The notes: generated by a model from the letters alone, not told the origin. A stretch of DNA of 9,751 nucleotides from an uncultured Acidobacteriota bacterium (GCA_937925645.1 CALAMB010000230.1:1-9751), one strand, 5' to 3'; positions 1-7,290 are shown, numbered from the stretch's first letter. Made by a program: numbers and translations.

Positions 1-2310
1 CTCCACCCGGAGGCCCATTTCGCCGGTGGGGACGGGGCGAGGCGCGCCGGCGGCGACGAACCGCATGTGCGAGGCGTTGAGCTCGCCGCCCAGCAGGTTC
101 TGCACTTCCTGGAAATCCTCGCGAGTGGAGGCGCCCAGCGCCAGCGGCCGGTAGCGCTCCCGCAGCGCGGCCCAGTCGGCGCCGTGGAACGCCGGGTCGT
201 AGAAGCCCCGCTCCAGCTCGCGCCAGGCCTCCTCGTAGACCTGGAGGCGCAGGGCCGCCCGCTCCACTTCGTGCCGGGCGCTGAAGGCGACGGGGTCGCC
301 GGGCTTCCCTTCGAGATCGGTGACGCCCACCGTGCCCCGGCCGGTCCGGTACAGCACCTGCTTGCCGTCCTTGCTGAAGGCGGGTTGCGACGGGCGCGCG
401 CCGCCGGTGGTCAGGCGCTTGAGCTCCTTGCCGTCCCAGCGCAGCTTGTACAGGTCGCGCTCGCCGTCCAGCGCGGCGCTGAACACGACGGTGCGCCCGT
501 CGGGCGACACGGCCAGGTCGCCCTCGTCGCCCGGCAGGGCGTCGAGCAGCCGCGCGCGTTCGTGAATCTCCGCAAAGTCGATTTCCACGGGCGGCACCGG
601 CGGCTCCTTCGCCTTGGCGGCTGCTTCGTCGCCGGCCGGTTTGCCCTTGTCATCGGGTTTGGCCTTCTTGCCGGCCTCTTCCACGAACAGGAGCTGCCAC
701 TCTTCGGGGGAGCGTTCGTGGTCGGCCCGCCGCAGGTAGACCGCCCACACATCGAGCGTGGACGCGTGCCGCTTGGAGAGCCAGTAGAGCCGCCGTCCGT
801 CGGATGACCACGCCGGGGCCACGTCGATTCCGGGGTGCTGCGAGACGTTCACGGCGTCGCCGCCGGCCGCGGGCAGGATCAGGATGTCGCTGTTGGCGGC
901 CTGGTCCTCGCGGGAGACGGCCAGCCACCGGGAATCGGGCGACCAGGCGAACTCCAACTCTGCCCAGTGCGCCAGCAGGGCGCGGGCGCCGCTGCCGTCG
1001 GCGGCGGCGACGGTGAGGGTGCCCCGGCCGGCGAGGTAGGCCAACTGCTTCCCGTCGGGCGAGTATCTCGGGCGGAACTCGTCCGCCGGCGTCTGGGTGA
1101 GGCGCGTCTCGACGAACGCGCCCGCCTTGATGAAGGCCCCGTCGTCGCGGCCGGCGGGCCGGGCCGTGTACAAATCCAACTGCCCGTCCCGGTCGGAGAC
1201 GTAGACCAGCCCCTTGCCGTCGGGGCTCCAGGCCACGTGGCGCTCGCGGCCCGGCGTGGCCGTCACGCGCACTGTGGGGGCCGGCGCGACGGACGCGGCG
1301 TCCTTCGGCCAGCGGGCCACCACGAAAATGTCTCCGGCCACGACAAGGGCCACCTGTTTGCCGTCGGGCGACGGCGCGATCTCCTCGGCGTCGGCGGTGT
1401 ACGTTTTCCGTTCCACGGCCGGCAGCAGCGAGTCGGCGGGCACGTCCAGCGGCAGCCGGCGCGGTTCGGCGCCGCCGGCGGTTGCGACGGTGTACAGGGC
1501 GTCCCAATACTCATACGCCACCAGCCGGCCGTCGGCCGAGCAGCGCGGAGTACGCACGTCCGCGCCGGCGTGCCGGGTGAGCGGAACCTGCGCGCGGGTG
1601 GCCAGGTCCAGCAGGAACAGGTTGCGGTCGGGACCGCCGTTGTCAGTGCGGAACACCAGGGCGCCGTCGCCGGCCCAGGAGACGCCGTCCTCGTCCCACG
1701 GCGTGTCGGTGAGGCGCTCCAACTTCTGGCCGGCGAGCTCCAGCAGCCACAGGTCCCGGCTGGCGGCGCCGCGGTAGTGGCGCCGCTGGGCCGGCGTGCC
1801 GCCGCGGACCAGGGCCAGCCGGCGGCCGTCGGGCGAGGGCACGGCTTCGAGTGCCAGCACCCGCGCCAGCAGCGACTCGGTGCCGCCGTCGGCGGGAATG
1901 CGGTAGATCGCCGGCATCCGGTCGAACGCGTCGTGGCGGGCCGAGGTGAACACGACGTCGGCGCCGAGGCCGCCCATGACGGTGTCGGCCGCCTCGTGGT
2001 GGGTCAGGCGCCGGGTCGTGCCGGCGGCCAGGTCCAGGATGTAGACGTCGTCGCCGCCGTCGCGGTTCGAGGTGAAGGCCAGCGCGGCGCCGTCAGGCAG
2101 CCAGGCGGGTCGCCCGTCGTAGCCCGGATTGGCGGTGAGCCGCCGGGCGGCGCCGCCGGCAGCGGGCGCCAGCCAGATGTCCCCCTGCCAGGAGAAGGCG
2201 ATGGCCGTGCCGTCGGGAGACGGCGCCGGATGGCGGGGCAACACCGGTTCGATGGACAGTCCGGAACCAGCCAGTATCAACAAAGCCGCTATCGCTACGA
2301 GAATCCGCAT
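1..2310 (-). CDS. Tricorn protease-like S41 family peptidase, secreted, N-terminal 770 residues (runs off left edge)
   Basis: The frame is open from the ATG at 2308-2310 to base 1 with no stop. A short basic start and hydrophobic stretch (MRILVAIAALLILAGSG) form a Sec-type signal peptide. Many PD40 beta-propeller blades follow, marked by SPDG motifs (first at residues 31-34). HYRG at 178-181 resembles the same motif in tricorn-family proteins. A Lys/Ala/Pro/Glu-rich insert lies at about 544-574. The C1 part (about 670-750) has FYDPAFHG and GELNASHM; by comparison with Thermoplasma tricorn, S747 and H748 match the catalytic Ser-His pair. The window ends where the PDZ domain should begin, so the nucleophilic serine and charge-relay glutamate are not visible. 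Family members are usually about 1050-1100 residues. The likely role is degradation of peptides in the periplasm, inferred from the signal peptide. GGGAGGA seven bases upstream supports the start. Family call is firm; substrate is unknown. Confidence 0.9.
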   Translation of the reverse strand, partial: MRILVAIAALLILAGSGLSIEPVLPRHPAPSPDGTAIAFSWQGDIWLAPAAGGAARRLTANPGYDGRPAWLPDGAALAFTSNRDGGDDVYILDLAAGTTRRLTHHEAADTVMGGLGADVVFTSARHDAFDRMPAIYRIPADGGTESLLARVLALEAVPSPDGRRLALVRGGTPAQRRHYRGAASRDLWLLELAGQKLERLTDTPWDEDGVSWAGDGALVFRTDNGGPDRNLFLLDLATRAQVPLTRHAGADVRTPRCSADGRLVAYEYWDALYTVATAGGAEPRRLPLDVPADSLLPAVERKTYTADAEEIAPSPDGKQVALVVAGDIFVVARWPKDAASVAPAPTVRVTATPGRERHVAWSPDGKGLVYVSDRDGQLDLYTARPAGRDDGAFIKAGAFVETRLTQTPADEFRPRYSPDGKQLAYLAGRGTLTVAAADGSGARALLAHWAELEFAWSPDSRWLAVSREDQAANSDILILPAAGGDAVNVSQHPGIDVAPAWSSDGRRLYWLSKRHASTLDVWAVYLRRADHERSPEEWQLLFVEEAGKKAKPDDKGKPAGDEAAAKAKEPPVPPVEIDFAEIHERARLLDALPGDEGDLAVSPDGRTVVFSAALDGERDLYKLRWDGKELKRLTTGGARPSQPAFSKDGKQVLYRTGRGTVGVTDLEGKPGDPVAFSARHEVERAALRLQVYEEAWRELERGFYDPAFHGADWAALRERYRPLALGASTREDFQEVQNLLGGELNASHMRFVAAGAPRPVPTGEMGLRVE

Positions 2311-2341
2311 GCTGAATCCTCCCTCGCTGCTGAATTTGTGA

Positions 2342-2370
2342 ATAATCATGGTGGCCAGATGAGGAAACAA
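2342..2370 (-). promoter_or_regulatory. Weak candidate promoter for the tricorn-like gene
   Basis: On the minus strand TTGTTT (2365-2370) and GATTAT (2342-2347) are separated by 17 bases, matching 3/6 and 4/6 of the sigma70 hexamers. This would give a leader of about 25 bases before the ATG at 2310. The spacing and position fit, but the hexamers are poor. Confidence 0.25.
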
Positions 2371-2457
2371 AATCAAGCATTTTTTCGAGCTGCCTGTCTC
2401 TGGCTGACGGGCGGGACACCCACCGGGAGAGGACGGCCCTCCGGCCGGCGAACGGCG

Positions 2458-2486
2458 CCAACATCGCGGCGCAGTCTGCGTATAAG
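2458..2486 (+). promoter_or_regulatory. Candidate promoter for the MBL-fold gene
   Basis: TATAAG (2481-2486, 5/6 match to the -10 consensus) lies 17 bases downstream of CCAACA (2458-2463, 3/6). Transcription would begin near 2493, leaving a leader of about 64 bases before the ATG at 2557. The -10 is convincing for this GC-rich setting, while the -35 is weak. Confidence 0.35.
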
Positions 2487-2556
2487 CGACATCGGAAATC
2501 CGGGGTCGGGCGGATTGGCGCCGAAAAATTGGGACTCGACCATAGGGAGGAAAACC

Positions 2557-3828
2557 ATGTCCATTCGAACCGTTCTCTTGCTTGCCTGCCTGTGCCTGAC
2601 GCCGCCGCTTCTGGCGGAAGAGCAGCCGGCGTTTCAGGTGGTGCCGCTCGCCGACGGGCTCTACGAGCTATCCATCGACGGGGGAGGTTATCCGGTCAAG
2701 GTGCTCGCCTCGGTGGGCGATGACGGGGTCCTGCTGGTGGATACGGCCGCGGACGAGACGCTCGACGCCCTGAAACAGGCGGTGGCGGCCTTCGGCAAGG
2801 GCCGCCCCCGGATCGTCATCAGCACCCACTCCCATGTGGAGCACCTCGGCGGGAACGCCGCCTTCGGGCAGGAGGCGGTGATCATCGCCCACCGGAACAT
2901 GCGGGAACGATTCGTCAGCGGCCTCTACGCCTTCCTGGACCTGCCCCGCGAGGCGCTGCCCGATGTGACGTTCACCGACCGCCTCACCCTGCACTTCAAC
3001 GGTGAGGAGATCCGCCTCGTCGCCTTCCCCGGCGCCCACGACGACAGCGACATCGTCGTCTGGTTCACCCGGGCGAAGGTGGCCTACGTGGGCGCCCTGT
3101 GCATGGGCAGCCATTTCCCCTCCGTCGATGGGGAGTCAGGCGATATCCGGCTCTTCCCGGAAGTCGCCGCCCGGGTGCTGGATATGCTGCCCGAGGACGT
3201 GCGGCTAGTCCCCGGGCACGCCGACGACTGCACCCACGCCCAGGGCCGCGCCTTCCAGCGGATGCTGGCGGACACCGGCGCCATCGTCCGGCGGGAGATG
3301 GCCGCCGGCAAGAACATGGTCGCCATCCAGTCGGCCAACGCACTGGCGGACTTCACCTCGTACGAGAGCAGCTACGTCAAGTGCGACACCATGATCCAGA
3401 TCTGGTATCTCGGGCTTCGCGAGGGACGGCCGGACATGACGGGCAAGGTCCGACCCTACGGGCAGATCCACACCGCGCTCAAGGAGAAGGGCGTCGATGC
3501 CGCCGTCGCGGTCTATCAGGATCTGAAAACCCGCCAGGCGGACCAATATCTCTTCGAGACGCGTACGCCGATGTTCGTCGGCCGGATCCTGGCCTACAAG
3601 GGTGAAGACGCCGCCGCGGCACGCTTCCTGGAGCTGTGTATCGCCGAGTCGCCCGCGAGCGACGCGGCCTGCCGGAGCCACGGCGCGTTGGGCCGGCTCT
3701 GCGCCAAGGCTGGCGACCGGGCGGCGGCGGTGCGCCACCTCCAGGCGTACCTGGAGGGGTACCCCAACGACGCGGGCGTCCGAAAACAGCTGCAGGAGCT
3801 TCAGGAGCAGCCGAAACCGACGCCTTGA
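2557..3828 (+). CDS. Secreted MBL-fold metallohydrolase with TPR-like C-terminal tail and altered metal site
   Basis: 423 residues. The ATG at 2557 is preceded by AGGGAGG at a good distance; the same frame is open far upstream, but that stretch is antisense to the protease gene. The N-terminus is a signal peptide with probable cleavage after A20 (PLLA/EE). An MBL fold covers about 25-235: the HxHxDH metal motif reads HSHVEH (H91, H93, E95, H96), followed by H161 in PGAHDDSD and H221 in VPGH. Two ligand positions are unusual: E95 replaces the usual Asp, and A180 stands where GD (or the GC of class B1 beta-lactamases) normally gives a bridging ligand. Residues about 300-423 form a helical TPR-like tail of the type often attached to secreted hydrolases. 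Substrate cannot be told; nothing specifically indicates beta-lactamase activity. The gene ends eight bases before the convergent dehydratase gene. Confidence 0.85.
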   Translation: MSIRTVLLLACLCLTPPLLAEEQPAFQVVPLADGLYELSIDGGGYPVKVLASVGDDGVLLVDTAADETLDALKQAVAAFGKGRPRIVISTHSHVEHLGGNAAFGQEAVIIAHRNMRERFVSGLYAFLDLPREALPDVTFTDRLTLHFNGEEIRLVAFPGAHDDSDIVVWFTRAKVAYVGALCMGSHFPSVDGESGDIRLFPEVAARVLDMLPEDVRLVPGHADDCTHAQGRAFQRMLADTGAIVRREMAAGKNMVAIQSANALADFTSYESSYVKCDTMIQIWYLGLREGRPDMTGKVRPYGQIHTALKEKGVDAAVAVYQDLKTRQADQYLFETRTPMFVGRILAYKGEDAAAARFLELCIAESPASDAACRSHGALGRLCAKAGDRAAAVRHLQAYLEGYPNDAGVRKQLQELQEQPKPTP

Positions 3829-3836
3829 GGCATGAG

Positions 3837-4208
3837 CTATTCTCGTTGCGGGACTTCGGCCGGGGGGACGCCGGCGCCCAGCGCATCGGTCTTGGCCGCC
3901 ATGATGAAGTCGTTCAGGTGAAGACCGCCGGTGGCGTGGGTCCACCAGGTGACGGTGACTTTGCCCCACTCCACGAGCAGTGCGGGGTGATGCCCTTCGA
4001 CTTCGGCGGCCTCGCCCACCCGCCCGGCGAACGCCAGGGCGCTCCGGAAGTCGGGGAAGGTGAAAATTCGCTCCAACCGGGGAATGCCCTCCCGTTTCTC
4101 CATCCGCCAATCCGGCACCAGCGCCAGGTGTTCCTGAACCTGGGCCGGCGACAGGCTGGATTCGCCACCGTGACAGCCCACGCAGCGATATTTCGTGAGA
4201 TCCACCAT
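3837..4208 (-). CDS. Pterin-4a-carbinolamine dehydratase (4a-hydroxytetrahydrobiopterin dehydratase)
   Basis: 123 residues, a normal length for the family. The enzyme dehydrates 4a-hydroxytetrahydropterin formed by aromatic amino acid hydroxylases, helping to regenerate the cofactor in the cytoplasm. The active-site signature is complete: E69, then H73-H74-P75, W81, H91 and D100 with family spacing, including the THATGG segment. The N-terminus carries CVGCHGG (C9, C12, H13) where many bacterial members have a CxxC-type motif. The ATG at 4206-4208 follows GGAGGAGG closely, supporting the start. No phenylalanine hydroxylase or pterin gene is nearby, so the partner is unknown; a pterin or molybdopterin-related role is possible. 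It is probably read from the promoter of the upstream NTF2-like gene, since no clear promoter is seen in the gap. The phhB/PCBD assignment is firm at family level. Confidence 0.93.
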   Translation of the reverse strand: MVDLTKYRCVGCHGGESSLSPAQVQEHLALVPDWRMEKREGIPRLERIFTFPDFRSALAFAGRVGEAAEVEGHHPALLVEWGKVTVTWWTHATGGLHLNDFIMAAKTDALGAGVPPAEVPQRE

Positions 4209-4263
4209 GAGCCTCCTCCAGGCAACCGCCTGTTGGGTGGGATGCCGCCGGCGGAGAGGGGGT

Positions 4264-4401
4264 TCAGTCCAGGATCGAGATGAGGATGCCCGCGGCCACC
4301 GCGGTGCCGATGACGCCGGCGACGTTAAGGCCCATGGCGTGCATCAGCACGTAGTTTTGCGGATTGGCCACCTGGCCGACGGTGTGGGACACCCGCGCGG
4401 C
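4264..4401 (-). pseudogene. C-terminal remnant of a Na+-translocating decarboxylase beta subunit (OadB/MmdB/GcdB family)
   Basis: Reading the minus strand from 4401 to the TGA at 4264-4266 gives 45 codons containing [20 protein letters not shown] followed by [20 protein letters not shown]. As I recall the family, this matches the extreme C-terminus of the beta subunit of oxaloacetate, methylmalonyl-CoA and glutaconyl-CoA decarboxylase sodium pumps (LMHAMGPNVAGVIG..AAG). In intact proteins about 350 or more residues of membrane protein come first. Here the frame continues upstream only as unrelated Arg-rich residues until a TGA at 4447-4449, and the other two frames do not continue the homology. 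There is no plausible start codon with a ribosome binding site. I therefore call it a truncated relic, left when a deletion or insertion placed the NTF2-like gene next to it. The Pro in GPN is Leu here. Confidence 0.75.
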
Positions 4402-4432
4402 CGTCGGACGACGCCGGCCGGAGAGGCGAATC

Positions 4433-4894
4433 TCAATACTGGTGCGTCATGAGCGCCAGCGTGCTGAGATGGCGGTCGATTTCATCAGGATGGACGCTGA
4501 CACTGGAGGCCGCCAGGTTCCAGCCCTCGGGCAGGCGCTGGTAGATGTCCATGATCCGCATCTTGTACTCGAAATTCTTTTGCTGCGGCAGGTCGCCGCA
4601 CACTCGGGCGATGTAACAGACAATGGCCGTGTCGCCGTAGAACGCGAAGTCGACATCGGACAGCTCCCAGGTGGAATAATGCTGGTGTTCGATCACCCGC
4701 TCCACGTCCTGGAGATACTGCTCGCGGTCGCGGATCACCTGGCGGGACCGGGCGATGAAACCCTTCCAGTTGGGCAGATGGGTGCGGGCGAGCGCCTCGC
4801 GGTCGCGCTGGGCGAACGCCTGGAAGATCGAGTCGATATGGGCCAGGATCTCTTCGCAGTCCTTGGCGTGGCTCTCGAGAGATTGGGACATCAT
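4433..4894 (-). CDS. NTF2/SnoaL-like (DUF4440-type) protein
   Basis: 153 residues from the first ATG (4892-4894). The second ATG, directly after it, sits at the better distance of five bases from GGAGG, so 152 residues is equally or more likely. There is no signal peptide or membrane segment, so the protein is probably cytoplasmic. The pattern fits a small NTF2-like cone fold: an N-terminal helical part with [10 protein letters not shown], then strands such as [18 protein letters not shown] and [19 protein letters not shown], typical of the final strands in this superfamily. Such proteins include isomerases, dehydratases and ligand-binding domains; I see no residues that decide between them. 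A strong promoter lies just upstream. The stop at 4433-4435 lies about 30 bases before the decarboxylase remnant. Confidence 0.75.
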   Translation of the reverse strand: MMSQSLESHAKDCEEILAHIDSIFQAFAQRDREALARTHLPNWKGFIARSRQVIRDREQYLQDVERVIEHQHYSTWELSDVDFAFYGDTAIVCYIARVCGDLPQQKNFEYKMRIMDIYQRLPEGWNLAASSVSVHPDEIDRHLSTLALMTHQY

Positions 4895-4920
4895 TGCCTC
4901 CGGCCAAAGTATGGAAATCG

Positions 4921-4950
4921 ATTATATCTATAAATCGTGCGGTTTGTTAA
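4921..4950 (-). promoter_or_regulatory. Strong sigma70-type promoter for the NTF2-like gene
   Basis: On the minus strand TTAACA (4945-4950, 5/6) and a perfect TATAAT (4921-4926) are separated by 18 bases. The predicted start is about 20 bases before the first ATG, leaving room only for the GGAGG ribosome binding site. This is the best promoter match in the window and stands in an A/T-rich island. Confidence 0.75.
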
Positions 4951-4985
4951 CTGCAAATTATCTCCGGCTGGGCCGCGGATGGGAG

Positions 4986-5014
4986 CGAACACGCCCGTCG
5001 GGTTGTGTTATCAT
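4986..5014 (+). promoter_or_regulatory. Candidate extended -10 promoter upstream of the inverted repeat
   Basis: TGTTATCAT (5006-5014) matches the extended -10 form TGnTATAAT with one mismatch, and CGAACA (4986-4991, 3/6) lies 17 bases before TATCAT. The predicted start would fall near 5021, the first base of the inverted repeat. Confidence 0.3.
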
Positions 5015-5020
5015 GAAAGT

Positions 5021-5092
5021 GGCCGCGGCTATGCGGCGGGCGTCCGGGAAATGGTTACCTCCGTGGATTTACCGCCCGCATCCGCCGCGGCC
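5021..5092. repeat. Imperfect inverted repeat, possible long stem-loop
   Basis: GGCCGCGGC (5021-5029) pairs perfectly with GCCGCGGCC (5084-5092). After a small T/GG mismatch the pairing resumes with ATGCGG against its complement in CCGCAT, then a three-base bulge and further GC pairs, giving arms of about 20 bases around a loop of about 30 bases. AAAT and ATTT inside the loop could add four pairs. No T-run follows, so a simple intrinsic terminator is unlikely. Confidence 0.45.
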
Positions 5093-5128
5093 GCTCTGTC
5101 ACTCCGGGCCGGCTGCCGTCGACCGGTG

Positions 5129-5158
5129 TTGCGGCCGGCGGACGGAATGGTCTATAAT
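5129..5158 (+). promoter_or_regulatory. Probable promoter of the nfeD-slipin operon
   Basis: A perfect TATAAT (5153-5158) lies 18 bases downstream of TTGCGG (5129-5134, 3/6). The start would be near 5165, giving a leader of about 30 bases before the ATG at 5195. Confidence 0.55.
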
Positions 5159-5194
5159 CAGTCAACTTTCGAACCGACCAAGGAACAACCGGTT

Positions 5195-6526
5195 ATGAAC
5201 ACAATGCGTCTCCTGGCCATGGCTCTTATTCTGCTCGGCGTCGGCGGGACCGCGCGGAGTGAAGTGGTTCGCATCGTGCTGGACGGGGCGGTGGACCCGG
5301 TCCGGTCCGAGTTCATCGTCGCGGCGATGCAGGACGCGGACCAGCAGAACGCCGCGCTCATCCTGCTGGAGATGGACACCCCCGGCGGGCTCGGCTCCTC
5401 GATGAAGGACATCATCCGCGCGATCCTCAACGGGCGGGTGCCGGTGGTGGCCTACGTCACCCCGAGCGGCGCCCACGCCGCCTCGGCCGGCTTCTTCATC
5501 CTGGTGGCGGCCGACGTGGCGGCCATGGCGCCGGGCACCAACTCCGGCGCCGCCCATCCCGTGATGGCCTTCGGCGGCGTGATGCCCATCCCGGAGGACG
5601 AGAAAACCAAGCCGCTTTTCGAAAAGATCCAGAACGACATCCTGGCCTACCTGCGCGGCATCGTGCGCCAGCGGGGCCGCAACGAGGAGGCGGCCATCGC
5701 CGCCGTGAAGCAGAACGCCTCCTACACCGCCGAGGAGGCGCTGGATCAGAAGCTCATCGACCTGGTGGCTAAAAACGAGACGGAGCTGCTGCAGCGGCTG
5801 GACGGTCGCACCGTCCGCAAGTTCGACGGCCGCGAGGTGGTCCTGAACCTGGCGGGCCAGACGGTGCGCACGGTGGAGATGACGCTGCGCCAGCGGGTGC
5901 TGGCGTTCGTCTCCGATCCGAACGTCGCCATCATCCTGGCTCTGGTGGGCATCCTCGGGCTGTTCTTCGAATTCTCCCATCCCGGCTTCTACGCGCCGGG
6001 GGTCGTGGGCGGACTCTGCCTCCTCCTGGCCCTGCTGGGCTTCTCGCTCCTGCCGCTGAACTACGTCGGCGTCCTGCTCATCATCCTCGCGGTGGGCTTG
6101 TTCATCGCCGAGATCAAGGTGCAGGGCTTCGGCGTGCTGGGCATCGCCGGCATCGTCAGCCTGGTGCTGGGCTTTCTGATGCTCGTGGACAGCCCCGATC
6201 CCAACTTCGGCGTGGCCTGGTCGGTGGTGCTGGGCGTGGCCGTGCCGGTGGGGCTTACGCTCCTGCTGCTGTCCCGGCTGGTCATCCGGGCGATGCGCCG
6301 CCGGTCCGCCACCGGCCAGGAGGGCATGGCGGGCGTGACGGGGCGGAGCGTGACGGAGCTGGCGCCGACGGGGCGGATTCACGCCCGCGGCGAGTACTGG
6401 AACGCGATGTCGGCGTCCGGCGCCGCCATTCCGGCGGACACGCCGGTGGTGGTGGTTCGGGCCGATGGACTGATGCTGTATGTGGAACCGCAGAAACAGA
6501 CTACAATCCAAGGAGGTCAGTTATGA
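5195..6526 (+). CDS. Full-length NfeD family membrane serine protease (ClpP-class N-terminal domain)
   Basis: 443 residues, typical of the long NfeD form. A signal peptide (about 1-22, ending GGTARS) is followed by a ClpP-like protease domain (about 25-230). It contains MDTPGG and [11 protein letters not shown], where S97 matches the catalytic serine of the Pyrococcus horikoshii homologue PH1510, and [10 protein letters not shown], where K144 is the likely general-base lysine. Five membrane segments follow at about 243-260, 269-287, 289-307, 313-331 and 340-362, then a soluble OB-fold NfeD domain (about 376-432). The start has AAGGA about ten bases upstream; M4 at 5204 is an alternative. The TGA overlaps the slipin start codon as ATGA, so the two are translationally coupled. 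In PH1510 the protease domain cleaves the C-terminal hydrophobic part of the partner stomatin; the same role here is inferred from conserved residues and gene order. Confidence 0.93.
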   Translation: MNTMRLLAMALILLGVGGTARSEVVRIVLDGAVDPVRSEFIVAAMQDADQQNAALILLEMDTPGGLGSSMKDIIRAILNGRVPVVAYVTPSGAHAASAGFFILVAADVAAMAPGTNSGAAHPVMAFGGVMPIPEDEKTKPLFEKIQNDILAYLRGIVRQRGRNEEAAIAAVKQNASYTAEEALDQKLIDLVAKNETELLQRLDGRTVRKFDGREVVLNLAGQTVRTVEMTLRQRVLAFVSDPNVAIILALVGILGLFFEFSHPGFYAPGVVGGLCLLLALLGFSLLPLNYVGVLLIILAVGLFIAEIKVQGFGVLGIAGIVSLVLGFLMLVDSPDPNFGVAWSVVLGVAVPVGLTLLLLSRLVIRAMRRRSATGQEGMAGVTGRSVTELAPTGRIHARGEYWNAMSASGAAIPADTPVVVVRADGLMLYVEPQKQTTIQGGQL

Positions 6527-7287
6527 TACCGGGTATGACGTTTACGACCGTTGCCGTCGTCTTCCTGTTCCTGTTCTTTCTGAACTGGATCAAGGTCATC
6601 CGGGAGTACGAGCGCGCGGTGATCTTCCGGCTCGGCAAGGTGCTGCCGGGCGCCAAGGGCCCGGGCCTGATCCTGGTGTTCGCCCCCATCGACAAGATGG
6701 TCAAGGTGGATTTGCGCACCATCACCCTCGACGTCCCGCCGCAGGACGTCATCACGAAGGACAACGTGTCCGTCAAGGTCAACGCGGTGGTTTACTACCG
6801 GGTGCTCGACTCCGTCAAGGCCGTGATCGACGTGGAGAACTACCTCTACGCCACGTCCCAGCTGGCTCAGACGCACTTGCGCTCGGTCCTGGGCGAGGTG
6901 GAGCTGGACGACCTCTTGAGCAAGCGAGAGACGCTGAACCTCCGCCTGCAGGAGATCCTGGACCGGGACACGGACCCCTGGGGCGTCAAGGTGTCGAAGG
7001 TGGAGGTCAAGTCGGTGGACCTGCCGCAGGAGATGCAGCGGGCCATGGCCAAGCAGGCCGAGGCCGAGCGCGAGAAGCGGGCCAAGATCATCCACGCCGA
7101 CGGTGAGTACCAGGCCTCCAAGACCCTGGCCAACGCGGCGGCGGAGCTGCAGAAGCAGAAAGCCGCCATCACGCTGCGCTATCTCCAGACATTGACCGAG
7201 ATTGGCGTCGAAAAGAACACAACCATTGTGTTCCCGCTGCCCATCGATCTCCTGGGCCACCTGATCAGGGACCAGAAAGATCAGTGA
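6523..7287 (+). CDS. Slipin (stomatin-like SPFH/Band 7 protein)
   Basis: 254 residues. The ATG overlaps the nfeD stop and has a strong AAGGAGGT about five bases upstream, inside the end of nfeD. One N-terminal membrane segment (about 5-23) precedes a complete SPFH domain (about 25-190) with [12 protein letters not shown] and the usual [12 protein letters not shown] stretch. An Ala/Glu/Lys-rich helix (about 175-225) is the expected coiled coil for oligomerisation. The C-terminal [13 protein letters not shown] (232-244) corresponds to the hydrophobic segment that PH1510-type proteases cut in archaeal stomatin PH1511. Slipins form oligomeric scaffolds at membranes, and the pairing with NfeD is one of the most conserved gene neighbourhoods of this family. 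A GC-rich hairpin begins four bases after the stop. Family identity is firm; the physiological process is not visible here. Confidence 0.95.
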   Translation: MIPGMTFTTVAVVFLFLFFLNWIKVIREYERAVIFRLGKVLPGAKGPGLILVFAPIDKMVKVDLRTITLDVPPQDVITKDNVSVKVNAVVYYRVLDSVKAVIDVENYLYATSQLAQTHLRSVLGEVELDDLLSKRETLNLRLQEILDRDTDPWGVKVSKVEVKSVDLPQEMQRAMAKQAEAEREKRAKIIHADGEYQASKTLANAAAELQKQKAAITLRYLQTLTEIGVEKNTTIVFPLPIDLLGHLIRDQKDQ

Positions 7288-7290
7288 CGC

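Larger units (their letters stand above)
2311..2556. other. Divergent intergenic region between the tricorn-like and MBL-fold genes
   Basis: These 246 bases separate two start codons facing away from each other. Apart from the weak promoter candidates listed separately and the two ribosome binding sites, I see no gene, RNA family or clear operator. The A/T-rich part near 2335-2385 contrasts with the surrounding GC-rich DNA, as expected for a promoter area. Confidence 0.6.
4895..5194. other. Divergent intergenic region between the NTF2-like gene and nfeD
   Basis: These 300 bases hold the minus-strand promoter at 4921-4950, two plus-strand promoter candidates (around 5009 and 5153) and an imperfect inverted repeat at 5021-5092. 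I see no protein-coding signal: the frame of nfeD is open upstream to 4937, but that part has no plausible start signal and lies upstream of the signal peptide. Confidence 0.6.

Noticed and set aside
835..2556. Long open plus-strand frame joined in frame to the MBL-fold gene, as if one 997-residue protein
   Set aside because: This part is antisense to the clearly coding tricorn-like gene and only lacks stops because of high GC. The real start at 2557 has a strong ribosome binding site and a signal peptide.
2581..2592. LLAC near the start of the MBL-fold protein as a possible lipobox
   Set aside because: The residue pattern is a poor lipobox and the cysteine lies too early, inside the hydrophobic core. 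Signal peptidase I cleavage after A20 fits better.
4167..4187. CVGCH in the carbinolamine dehydratase resembles a haem c-binding CXXCH motif
   Set aside because: The protein has no signal peptide for periplasmic haem attachment, and many bacterial members have a CxxC-type motif at this place. It is more likely structural or metal-related, or chance.
5162..6511. 449-codon open frame on the minus strand
   Set aside because: It is antisense to nfeD, with a biased composition rich in His, Gln and Arg and no recognisable domain.
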